Origin: Bradyrhizobium sp. YR681
GTDB lineage: Bacteria; Pseudomonadota; Alphaproteobacteria; Rhizobiales; Xanthobacteraceae
NCBI RefSeq assembly: GCF_000282615.1
Contig: NZ_AKIY01000238.1
Span: 1 to 33,862 of the forward strand
DNA: 33,862 nucleotides
Direction: 5' to 3'
Below the pieces are notes generated by a model that had not been told where the DNA came from, searched no databases, and saw nothing but the letters and a program-made list of their open reading frames with translations. Below, in pieces: positions 29,301-33,862 of this stretch; positions within the stretch are counted from its first letter, which is position 1, and every line of letters begins with the position of its first letter. Position numbers and translations under genes: made by a program.

Positions 29301-30274
29301 TGTCAGCAAGCTCGGCGGCTCTCGCGGTGACCGGATCCGGCGATACCGTGGTCGTGACGGGAACGGGTGATGCGGTCACCGTGTCGGGGGCATCGGAGAC
29401 CGTAGCGGGGAACGCGACGGCGGTGACCCTCGCGGGAACCGGCAGTTCCGCGGTGGTGACGGGAACGGGGAATGCGGTCGTCGTCATCGGCACGAACGAC
29501 ACGCTGACGGCGGGAGGCGGCACGATCGCGCTCAACGCGACGGGCGCCGTGGTGACGACCACCGCGGCCACGGCCGTAACCCTAGCGAGCAATGTTGCCG
29601 CAATGGTGGATGCCGGTGGCTTTTCCGATCAGGTGACGCTTGGCGCGAACGACACGCTGACGCTGACCAACAACGGGGCCGGTACGAGTATCAATGCGAC
29701 CGGCAGCGGTGATGCGATCACGGTCAGCAATGCCGGCGTGACACTGTCGGGAAGTTCGTCCACCGCGACGGTGGTCGGGTCCGGCAATATTGTGGCGGTC
29801 ACGGGCACGGACGATACGCTGACGGCCATCGGCGACGGCAACACGCTCGTGGCCGGAGCAGGCGTCACCACCCTGGTCGGCAACGGCAATCAAACGATCT
29901 ACCTTGCTGGAAACGGCGACACGACCATCGACAACATTTCGTCATCGGGGTCGGCCAGCGGGGAGCTCGAGCTCCAGGGCGGCGTAAATCACGACAATCT
30001 CTGGTTCCTGCAATCCGGCAACGACCTCGTGATCGACGTCATGGGCACGACCCGGCATATCACTGTGGCCAATTGGTTCGCCGATCCGAGCAACGGGCTA
30101 CAGGATATTCTGGCCGCTGACGGTCTGAAAATCGATAGCGGTGTCTCGCAGCTCGTCCAGGCGATGGCGACGTTCGAGCAGAACAATCCTGCTTTCGATC
30201 CCACCGCGGCGGGCAATGGTCAGATGCCGAACGATCCCGGCTTGCAGACTGCGTTGGCTGCTGCCTGGCACTGA
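20396..30274 (+). CDS. Giant beta-repeat protein with type I secretion-like C-terminus
   Basis: A 3292-residue protein starting MTTTVTSTASNTSLTVSAND. It is almost wholly made of Thr, Val, Ala, Ser, Gly, Asn and Asp; I see no cysteine and only about a dozen lysines. The chain runs in short strands of roughly nine residues (pattern TVTVSGTSD), like an RTX beta-roll but without clear GGxGxDxUx calcium sites. Seventeen larger modules are anchored on DQVTLGANDTLTLTNN-like sequences. The last 104 residues differ: LWFLQSGNDLVIDVMGTT and HITVANWFADPSNG resemble the haemolysin-type calcium-binding-related domain (PF06594), and the final LVQAMATF...LAAAWH tail resembles type I secretion substrates. There is no Sec signal. 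It is probably exported as a surface adhesin or matrix protein. Glycosyltransferase genes abut both ends. The role is inferred. Confidence 0.88.
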   Translation: MTTTVTSTASNTSLTVSANDESLILIGNSDVVTVTGISDSVTITGVADTVIASSTQVTLTGTSSSATVIGAGNIVTVTGTNDTVTLSGVLETLVASSSAVTLTGTSTSVVVTGDGNSIVVAGGNDTLTAGGGTIAINAAGTVLTTTADTKLTLGNGASATVNAVGFVDQVTLGASNTFTLANNGDGVHILATGATGTGDVITASNVAVNFTGVNTGTTLINNSITGVNDQVTVSGSKLAVTVNGVPNGQILVSGSNDSLTVNAGGAAGSVLVSGTNDTVNVTNTAVTLTGTSSALTVSGTNNTVQVTGPSETVTLTGTSSSAVVTGTPVAIYVSGTNDTLTAGGDAITLTASASAIIDAAGLADQVTLAGNNRLTLTNNAAGSSITASGYDTITASNAAVTFLGLAGAPSAATLTGSNDQVTVTANSLAVLVNGAPSGLVVVSGNDDSVTINAGGVSGNVLVTGMRDGLAVSNTAVTLAGTSSSLSVSGANNTVQVTGANETVTLTGVSSSAVVTGSPVAIYVSGTADTLTAGGDWIALTSSASATVDAQGMVDQLVLYASNSLNLINNAVGTTISANGNQSIIASNASVNFTGTTGQASGATLTGSNDQVTLSGSSEGLTINGVPSSVLVGGSKNSVTINTGGASGGASISGTDDQVIINAGGASSNVVVTGVRATVLASNTAVTLAGTGSSVSVGGTSNTVQVTGSNESVAVSGTSNTVIASSSTLTMSGTSTSAVVTGTGNAITIAQDASVALTGSGNTISLAVGSTATIDAAGMMNQIWLSFSDRLTLINNAAGSTITVSANYGYSFYDIINASNASVVFAAVGHSGYPAYMTLTGDSNQVTVSGTYQSVTINGVPAGPVIVTGSNNWVALNAGGVSGGVLVSGVNDTLYVNNTAVTLSGTGSSVSLNGTNNTVQVTGSNEGIALLSSSSSVVVTGMPASIYVAGTSESLTAGGDAITLAFGASALIDAAGFADQITLNGSNWLQLTNNAAGSTIWSGGSDVILASNASVVFGATSSHATLTGSNDQVTVTGTASAVTINGAPAGTALIGGSSNSVLINTGGASGNAVVSGGNDAVVINTGGAASNVTISGSYDQVTVNAGGASGTALVTGTNETLVMANTAIALAGAASGVTLYGANNTVQAMGTSNWLVLGGTSSSAVVTGTMTAGIAVTGANDTLTAGGSTIALNGSGAVLTTTAATTVSLANSVVATIDAGGFADQVTVGAGDRLTLTNNGAGTSVTATGGGDTIAVSNATVTFAGNGASVASTLNGSNDQITLSGASQVVTVNGAPNGPVVVSGTKDTLTINAGGASGNVVVSGVNDTINVTNTAVTLVSGSAGTVITGTGNSISTSGIGVSVTLTGANQSLNATSSFVTLAGTSTSAVVTGAGNAIVVNGTSDTLTTSGGAITLNATGAVVTSTAAATVTLANSVAATVDTGGFADQVTLGANGALTLTNAAGSVVTATGSGDAITASNVTVSLSASSATLAVTGSNDTVVVTGTKDTLTLSGASEKVTASSTTLTLTGTSSSAVVTGTGNTIVLAGANDTLTAGGGTIAVNATGAVVTTTAATAITLANGVTASVNSGGFADQVTLGANDTVSIGNAAGSVITATGTGDAITVSNAMVTLSASSATLAVAGSSDTVVVAGTKDIVTVSGTSNSVNASSTTLTLTGTGSSALVSGAGNTIVVAGTNDTLTAGGGSIAINATGAVVTTTAATPVTLANNVAATVSASGFAEQFTLGTNDALTLTNAAGSTVTATGTGNGVAASNVAVTLSASSATLVVAGSSDTVVVAGTSDTVTVSGTSDTVTATSTAIILTGTSSSAVVSGTGNAIAVTGANDTLAAGGGTIAFYATGGVLTATAATTIFLANNAGATVNGGGFAEQVTVGTNDTLTLTNNGAGTTVTAAGGGDTITVSNAAVTFGGNGAYLASTLTGSNDQVTLSGASQVATVNGAPNGPVVVSGTADTLTINAGGASGTVLVSGAQEVLNVTNTAVTLSGTGSSATVNGSGNAVAVTGANEAVAVSGSGNSVVVTGTGDAVAVSGSFVPVTANSTAITLTGSSTSAVVTGAGNAIVIAGANDTLTAGGGTIAINATGAVLTGTAATTLTLASNIAATVDAGGFADQVTLGSNDALTLINYAAGTGLTVTGGGNTINNSNVAVNFSGNGAGVGNTLTGSSDQVTLSGTSQVVTLNGSPNGPVVISGTGDTLTINAGGASETVLVSGKQDVLNVTNTAVTLSGTSSSATVIGSGNSVVVTGTSDAVTVSGSFVPITANSTAITLTGTGSTAVVTGGGDTIVVTGINDTLTAGDATVALNATGAVLTTTAATTVTLANNVAAEVHAGGFLTRATLGSNDTLVLDDPANLSFVTATGGGDTIYVDNANVIFSGNGGGVANVLDGENNIIVVSGNNEVVVANGVPFGSVLVSGSDDVVTINAGGVSGTLQIIGTRDLVNVDNTEVTLIATTSTATVHGSGDTITVIGTGNALTVSGSSNAVAANGTAVTLTGTGSSAVVTGSGDAIVVAGVNDTLTAGSGTIAVNATGASVTTTAATAITLASNIAVTLDAGGFADQVTLGANDTLTLLNGANTVLKATGTGGTLAANNAVVTLSASSATLAVTGSSDTVVVTGTGDAVTVSGTSDTVSANSTAVTLTGTSSSAVVTGTANAIVVAGSNDTLTAGGGTIAVNGTGAMVTTTAATAITLASNIAATVNAGGFADQITLGANDTLTLTNNGAGTSIKATGAGDAITVSNAAVTLSGTASSAVVTGTGNAIVVSGTNGTLTAGGGTIAVNGTGAVVTTTAATAITLANNIAATVDAGGFADQVTLGANDTLTLTNNGAGTSIKATGHGDAITVSNAAVTLSGTSSSAVVTGSGNAVVVTGTNDTLTAGGGTIAVNGAGAMVTTTAATAVTLASNIAATLDAGGLADQVTLGANDTLTLLNAGNAVVTVIGTGDVIAASNSAVTLSASSAALAVTGSGDTVVVTGTGDAVTVSGASETVAGNATAVTLAGTGSSAVVTGTGNAVVVIGTNDTLTAGGGTIALNATGAVVTTTAATAVTLASNVAAMVDAGGFSDQVTLGANDTLTLTNNGAGTSINATGSGDAITVSNAGVTLSGSSSTATVVGSGNIVAVTGTDDTLTAIGDGNTLVAGAGVTTLVGNGNQTIYLAGNGDTTIDNISSSGSASGELELQGGVNHDNLWFLQSGNDLVIDVMGTTRHITVANWFADPSNGLQDILAADGLKIDSGVSQLVQAMATFEQNNPAFDPTAAGNGQMPNDPGLQTALAAAWH
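20894..29686 (+). repeat. Seventeen-copy modular repeat within the giant gene
   Basis: The anchor codons for the DQVTLG-type motif begin at 20894, 21482, 22052, 22730, 23324, 24059, 24728, 25169, 25610, 26051, 26774, 27443, 28112, 28553, 28868, 29183 and 29624. Spacings are 588, 570, 678, 594, 735, 669, 441, 441, 441, 723, 669, 669, 441, 315, 315 and 441 bases, all multiples of three. Early copies are diverged and late copies are nearly identical. Short modules (315 bp, 105 residues) lack a 42-residue segment present in 441-bp modules. The 669-bp modules have a further segment ending in NAGGASG-type sequence. Confidence 0.85.
28553..29182 (+). repeat. Two near-identical tandem 315-bp units in the giant gene
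   Basis: The units at 28553-28867 and 28868-29182 each encode 105 residues, beginning ADQ(I/V)TLGANDTLTLTNN, and differ at few positions. They are the most alike neighbours in the array and look like a recent duplication. Such a pair is a likely place for copy-number change by recombination, and for assembly collapse. Confidence 0.8.
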
Positions 30275-31746
30275 TGGAGCGAGCTTCAGATCCAATGACC
30301 GTACGTGTCGATCAGTTTGCGGAGGTTCAGGGCGTCGCATCTGAGCCTCCGTCCCGGGGCCGTAGTCTGTCCGTGGGCGAGGTCCTCGGGCAGGTTACCG
30401 AATTGGTCTCGGCCAGGAAGTACGATGAGGTCCAGGCGCTGATCCGGGAGGCAATGGGACGGCATCCCGAGAACGGCGACCTGATCAATGCGAACGGCTA
30501 CGTGCTTTCGGCGATGAAGCGCCAGTCCGATGCGTTGAGATGGTATCGCGACGCCCTCGAATTCAGTCCGATGGGCGCGGGCATATGGAATAATCTGGGT
30601 ACCGCGTTCAAGCATCTCAAATACTACAACGTCGCGATCGCCTGCCATCAGCGGGCGATCGGTCTTTCAAGCGAAGAGGCGTTCCTTCATCACAATCTCG
30701 GTTTGTGTTATGCGGAAATGGGGCAGCACGGCGAGGCCATCCTGGCCTTCGACCGCGCGCTAGCGTTGCAACCGGATTTTCACGTCGCCCGATGGGACAG
30801 GGCCCGCAGCTTTCTTCACCTGGGAAATTACCGGAAGGGCTGGGTGGACTATGAAGTCCGCCTTGTTTCCGGTCAGATACCGGCAAGATCGGTCTCCGGC
30901 CGCCAATGGACGGGGACCCCATATCCCGGCAACCGGCTCGTCGTGCTCGCGGAGCAGGGGTTTGGCGACACGCTGTGGGCCCTGCGATATCTGCCGCGCG
31001 TCAAGGGATTGGGCGGTGAGCTGATCGTCGAATGTCAGCCGGCGCTGTGCTCCCTGGTCGCCTCGTTTGGCGTTGCAGATCAGGTCATTCCGAAGGGTGA
31101 GCCGTTGCCGGAGGCAGACTATCACTGCTCGTTCTGCAGCCTTCCCGGACTTTTCACGCCGGATCTGTCCCGGCTTCCGGCTCAACCCTATCTCTCGGCT
31201 CCGGCGGAGCGCGGAGCAAAATTCGAACCCTATCTTCGAAAGGGTGCGGGTTGCCTGAAGGTCGGCATCGTTTGGTCGGGCAGCGTAACGTTTGAAAAGA
31301 ATGCCGAGCGTGCCATTTCGCTCGATCGCCTCCTGCAAGCCGTCGATTTTCCGGGCGTGCAGCTTTACAGTTTGCAGAAGGGCCCCCCCGAGAAGGAACT
31401 GCAGGCCGTCGAGCTGCGCCGGCCGATCATTGATCTCGCACCGGAGTTGAGCGATTTTGCAGATACGGCGGCCGTCGTCGCCAATCTTGACCTGGTCATC
31501 ATGACCGACAGTGCCGTCGCCCACCTTGCTGGCGGGCTTGGCGTCCCCGTCTGGATTTTGCTCGGCCATTCGGCGCACTGGCTATGGCTGCTCGAGCGCG
31601 CCGATAGTCCCTGGTATCCATCGGCGCGATTATTCCGCCCCCGTATCGAGGGTGACTGGGACCATGTTCTCGACAGCGTCGCCATCGAGCTGATGAAGTT
31701 GGCCACGGTCAAGGTGCCATTGTTCAGCGTCGGGCAAGTGCGCTGA
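30274..31746 (+). CDS. TPR-repeat glycosyltransferase (GT9-like), second copy
   Basis: A 490-residue protein related to the product of 18369-20354 but with only four to five TPR repeats (residues about 35-205). Its transferase domain shows AEQGFGDTL (226-234), VGIVWSGS, AISLDRLL, YSLQKGPPEKEL, TDSAVAHLAGGLGVPVW (411-427) and DSPWYPSARLFRP. The donor-site motif has TDS where the first copy has VDT. The ATG overlaps the giant gene's TGA by one base (TGATG), so translation is probably coupled; ATG 30295 is an alternative start. It probably modifies the giant protein together with, or one step after, the first copy. No secretion signal is visible. The sugar donor and acceptor are unknown. Confidence 0.9.
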   Translation: MERASDPMTVRVDQFAEVQGVASEPPSRGRSLSVGEVLGQVTELVSARKYDEVQALIREAMGRHPENGDLINANGYVLSAMKRQSDALRWYRDALEFSPMGAGIWNNLGTAFKHLKYYNVAIACHQRAIGLSSEEAFLHHNLGLCYAEMGQHGEAILAFDRALALQPDFHVARWDRARSFLHLGNYRKGWVDYEVRLVSGQIPARSVSGRQWTGTPYPGNRLVVLAEQGFGDTLWALRYLPRVKGLGGELIVECQPALCSLVASFGVADQVIPKGEPLPEADYHCSFCSLPGLFTPDLSRLPAQPYLSAPAERGAKFEPYLRKGAGCLKVGIVWSGSVTFEKNAERAISLDRLLQAVDFPGVQLYSLQKGPPEKELQAVELRRPIIDLAPELSDFADTAAVVANLDLVIMTDSAVAHLAGGLGVPVWILLGHSAHWLWLLERADSPWYPSARLFRPRIEGDWDHVLDSVAIELMKLATVKVPLFSVGQVR

Positions 31747-32020
31747 TGAATTGCCGCCGCTGTCCGCCGAATGATCAGCGAGGAAGTTTTTCCAAAACCT
31801 GGCATGGTCCGGGCGGCCGGTCGCGACGAGATCGATCGCGCAAAGGACGTGTGCGCGCGCTGCGCGGCAGGTTGAGGAAAAAATCTCCGCGCAAATATTT
31901 CCGACAATTATAGATGTTCTTGAACAGTGGGAGTTATGGCCGGATTCGACTGCCTGTGTTCAGTTTCGAAGCGCATGCATGTGGGTTCCTCATTTTGAAC
32001 CGCGCACGAAAGTGCTCCCC

Positions 32021-32152
32021 AAAATTATTTCCGATCGTGTCTTGCTCTTTGCTATGGGTTGCGACATTCTGACCCTGCACATAAGGGTAGTGCGGGGGAA
32101 TAGAGGGAAGTTGGCTTGCGAATGTGAATGACGTCCCTTTCTCATCTCGCGC
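32021..32152 (+). promoter_or_regulatory. Conserved leader element, copy B
   Basis: The partner of 17961-18100. It shares ATTATTTCC (32024), CTTGCTCT (32041), GGTTGCGACATTCTG (32057-32071), GGGTAG (32085-32090) and GAGGGAAGTTG (32103-32113). The order is the same, and from 32041 to 32090 the spacing is the same. Weaker similarity continues to about 32152. It lies 310-440 bases before the start of the second repeat protein. Keeping such a block in front of two repeat-protein units suggests shared control. Confidence 0.7.
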
Positions 32153-32451
32153 CCGTCACGAACGAGGCTGAGTAGCAACTACTCGTCGCAGTTCGCACAG
32201 CGGCACATCCATTCAATCAGCAGAAGCACATCGCAGGGAGTCCGGCGCGGCGTTTACGTCGATGCTGATGGTCGCCTGCGTCCCGAAATCTGTTGAAGCG
32301 GTTGTCCGTAATCCCAGCCGGGCATGATCGACGACACGGCGCGCGATGCGCGGGGACCGTTATCCACGAGCCGGCCGACACCCGAGCAACGTATCGTTGC
32401 CTGTGTTGCGTGTTGCGTACTGCGTGATTCGAACGGTCGACTGTCGGTTCC

Positions 32452-32458
32452 GGGGAGG
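32452..32458 (+). promoter_or_regulatory. Ribosome binding site for the second repeat protein
   Basis: GGGGAGG ends 5 bases before the ATG at 32464. It is a strong site and makes that start clear. Confidence 0.8.
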
Positions 32459-32463
32459 CGGGA

Positions 32464-33862
32464 ATGCCTAATACGACGAATGTCAGCAACACCACGATTT
32501 CGCTCACCGATGGCAGCAGCCTGATCGTAACCGGTACCAATGACACGGTGCTGGTTAATTCGGGCTGGGTGCAGCTGAACACGCCGAGCGGCACGATCAC
32601 GGTCAACGGGACGAACGACGTTCTGTCGATCGTCAGCGCGAACAGTTCGGGGGTGGTGAACGGCGACGGCGCCCGTGTCACGCTGAGTGCTGTCAGCGAT
32701 ACGGTGACGGTCAGCGGAAACAATGCCTCGGTCACACTAAGTAGCAACTTCGATAGTGCGACGGTGACCGGCAATGGTGCCGATGTGACGATCGCCGGAA
32801 CCAGCGACCAGGTGACGTTGAGCGGGACCAGCGATACGCTCACGGTCAGCGGCAATTACAACACATTGAACACCTCGGCGGTGACGTCGGCGACGATCCT
32901 GGGAACCGGCAACTCGGTGACGCTGGGAGGCAATAGCGTTTATGTCTTGTTGAACGGCACCAACGACAACGTCACGCTCACGGGAACCAGCGACAGCGTA
33001 AACATCAGCGGTAACTACGTGACCGCGAATGTCAGTCGTGCGCACGGTTCGGTGGGGGCGGTCGTCGGCGGCTCGTTGACCATCGTCGGCGATAGCAACA
33101 CGTTGAGCGATGGTAGCGACCGGCACGGACTGACGCTGAACGGGAACAGCAATACGCTGTATCTCAGCGGTAGCACCGACACGTTGTCGGTGACCGGCAA
33201 CGGCAACAACGTAGTCATTTCCGGCTACATGGATAACGCGACGCTGAACGGTAACAACGAGACGCTCACGATCAACGGCAACGGCAATTTTGCCAACGTG
33301 ACTCTGACCGGGGCCGGCGACACCGTCACCATTGGAGCAGTCGGAGACACGATCACCACGACGAGTGCGGCGAGCTTCACCTTCACCGGCTCGGGCAGCT
33401 CGGCGGTGATCAACGGCAGCGGCAACACGGTGTCGATTGGCAGCGGCTCGGTCACGCTGAACGGCAACAACGAGACGGTGAATGCATCGGGCGGCTCGGT
33501 AAGTGTTGCCGGAACCGGTGAGACGATCACGACGACCGGCACGGTGTTCGCGACGGTGAGCGGGACCGGAAGCTCGGCGACGGTGACGGGCAACGGAAAT
33601 TACGTGACGGTGACCGGGGTCAGCGATCAGGTGACATTGGTCGGGACCAGTGACACGCTCACGGTCAACGGCAACTATAACACGCTGAACACATCGGCGG
33701 TGACGTCGGCGACGATCTCAGGCACCGGCAATACGGTGACGCTTGGTGGGACCGGCGACGTGGTCAGCCTGAGCGGCAACTACAACAAGGTGAACGTCAG
33801 CGGCGCGAGCTCGATCCTCGTCGGCAGTGTTAACGGCTATTTGGACATTGCCGGTAGCAACG
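32464..33862 (+). CDS. Second beta-repeat protein of the giant-protein type (C-terminus beyond window)
   Basis: Translating from ATG 32464 gives 466 codons without a stop, to the window edge. The start is MPNTTNVSNTTISLTDGSSL, again without a Sec signal. The sequence is Thr/Val/Ser/Gly/Asn-rich with the same short strand pattern as the giant protein (VTGTNDTVLV, LSGTSDTLTVSGNYNTLN). It is richer in Asn-Gly and Asn-Asn (NGNNETLTINGNGN) than the giant protein, so it is a diverged relative rather than a copy. A 43-residue segment occurs twice. Because its promoter region shares the conserved leader with the giant-protein operon, the two products are probably made under the same conditions. By analogy a type I secretion tail is expected at the unseen end. 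Confidence 0.85.
   Translation, partial: MPNTTNVSNTTISLTDGSSLIVTGTNDTVLVNSGWVQLNTPSGTITVNGTNDVLSIVSANSSGVVNGDGARVTLSAVSDTVTVSGNNASVTLSSNFDSATVTGNGADVTIAGTSDQVTLSGTSDTLTVSGNYNTLNTSAVTSATILGTGNSVTLGGNSVYVLLNGTNDNVTLTGTSDSVNISGNYVTANVSRAHGSVGAVVGGSLTIVGDSNTLSDGSDRHGLTLNGNSNTLYLSGSTDTLSVTGNGNNVVISGYMDNATLNGNNETLTINGNGNFANVTLTGAGDTVTIGAVGDTITTTSAASFTFTGSGSSAVINGSGNTVSIGSGSVTLNGNNETVNASGGSVSVAGTGETITTTGTVFATVSGTGSSATVTGNGNYVTVTGVSDQVTLVGTSDTLTVNGNYNTLNTSAVTSATISGTGNTVTLGGTGDVVSLSGNYNKVNVSGASSILVGSVNGYLDIAGSN
32803..33750 (+). repeat. Duplicated 129-bp segment in the second repeat protein
   Basis: Segments 32803-32931 and 33622-33750 encode closely similar 43-residue stretches (SDQVTL.GTSDTLTV.GNYN followed by TLNTSAVTSATI.GTGN). 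They lie exactly 819 bases (273 codons) apart. This suggests a module of about 273 residues, longer than the modules of the giant protein. Confidence 0.8.

Larger units (their letters stand above)
31747..32463 (+). promoter_or_regulatory. Intergenic region between the giant-protein operon and the second repeat protein
   Basis: About 717 bases with no convincing gene. AT-rich patches occur at about 31877-31925, and the conserved leader element (copy B) lies at 32021-32152, listed separately. The stretch near 32330-32360 contains small GC-rich dyads (for example CGCGCGATGCGCG). No clear terminator with a T-run was found after the second glycosyltransferase gene. Confidence 0.5.

Noticed and set aside
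20894..29686. Possible CRISPR or satellite array
   Set aside because: The repeats are coding, in frame, diverged and hundreds of bases long, without uniform spacers.
20365..29893. Many minus-strand open frames opposite the giant repeat gene
   Set aside because: They exist because the repeat codons rarely yield stop codons on the other strand. They are Val/Pro/Thr- or Arg-rich shadows without domains or ribosome binding sites.
32379..32387. DnaA-box-like sequence TTATCCACG
   Set aside because: A single near-match with no cluster, AT-rich unwinding region or replication gene nearby; likely chance.

Overview
The window is GC-rich alphaproteobacterial chromosome. Gene content and protein style (LivFGHM-type transporters, a Thu-like sugar operon, TPR-glycosyltransferases beside type I-secreted repeat proteins) suggest Bradyrhizobium or a close relative. 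The genus is inferred from protein style only; there is no rRNA or marker gene here.

Left part (1-11205, all minus strand). Read from right to left this looks like one long operon: a periplasmic amino-acid/amide-type binding protein, an AraC regulator, two LivH/LivM permeases, a LivG ATPase, a LivF ATPase fused to a Tm-1-like (UPF0261) domain, a TIM-barrel 'PEP hydrolase' family protein, and a very long flotillin that runs off the left edge. Most junctions are overlaps or gaps of a few bases. The Tm-1-like domain and the TIM-barrel protein are the two halves of the plant Tm-1 protein, here split and attached to an ABC transporter. The substrate is unknown.

Middle part (11734-17595, plus strand). 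A divergent sugar-utilisation operon: binding protein, two permeases, a Gfo/Idh/MocA oxidoreductase, a ThuA-like protein and a LacI regulator. The order recalls the rhizobial trehalose thu operon, but no ATPase gene is present.

Right part (about 17960-33862, plus strand). A TPR-glycosyltransferase, a giant (about 3292-residue) Thr/Val/Ser/Gly/Asn-rich beta-repeat protein with a type I secretion-like C-terminus, and a second TPR-glycosyltransferase whose start overlaps the giant gene's stop. A second repeat protein of the same kind begins at 32464 and is cut by the window edge. The two units are each preceded, 300-400 bases upstream of the first start codon, by a related non-coding element (38 of 50 bases identical without gaps in its core). 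I read this as a secreted, probably glycosylated surface or matrix protein system with its own modifying enzymes and a shared control element. It is the best candidate for an undescribed system in the window. The secretion machinery itself is not in view.

No tRNA, rRNA, CRISPR array, insertion sequence or phage gene was recognised.
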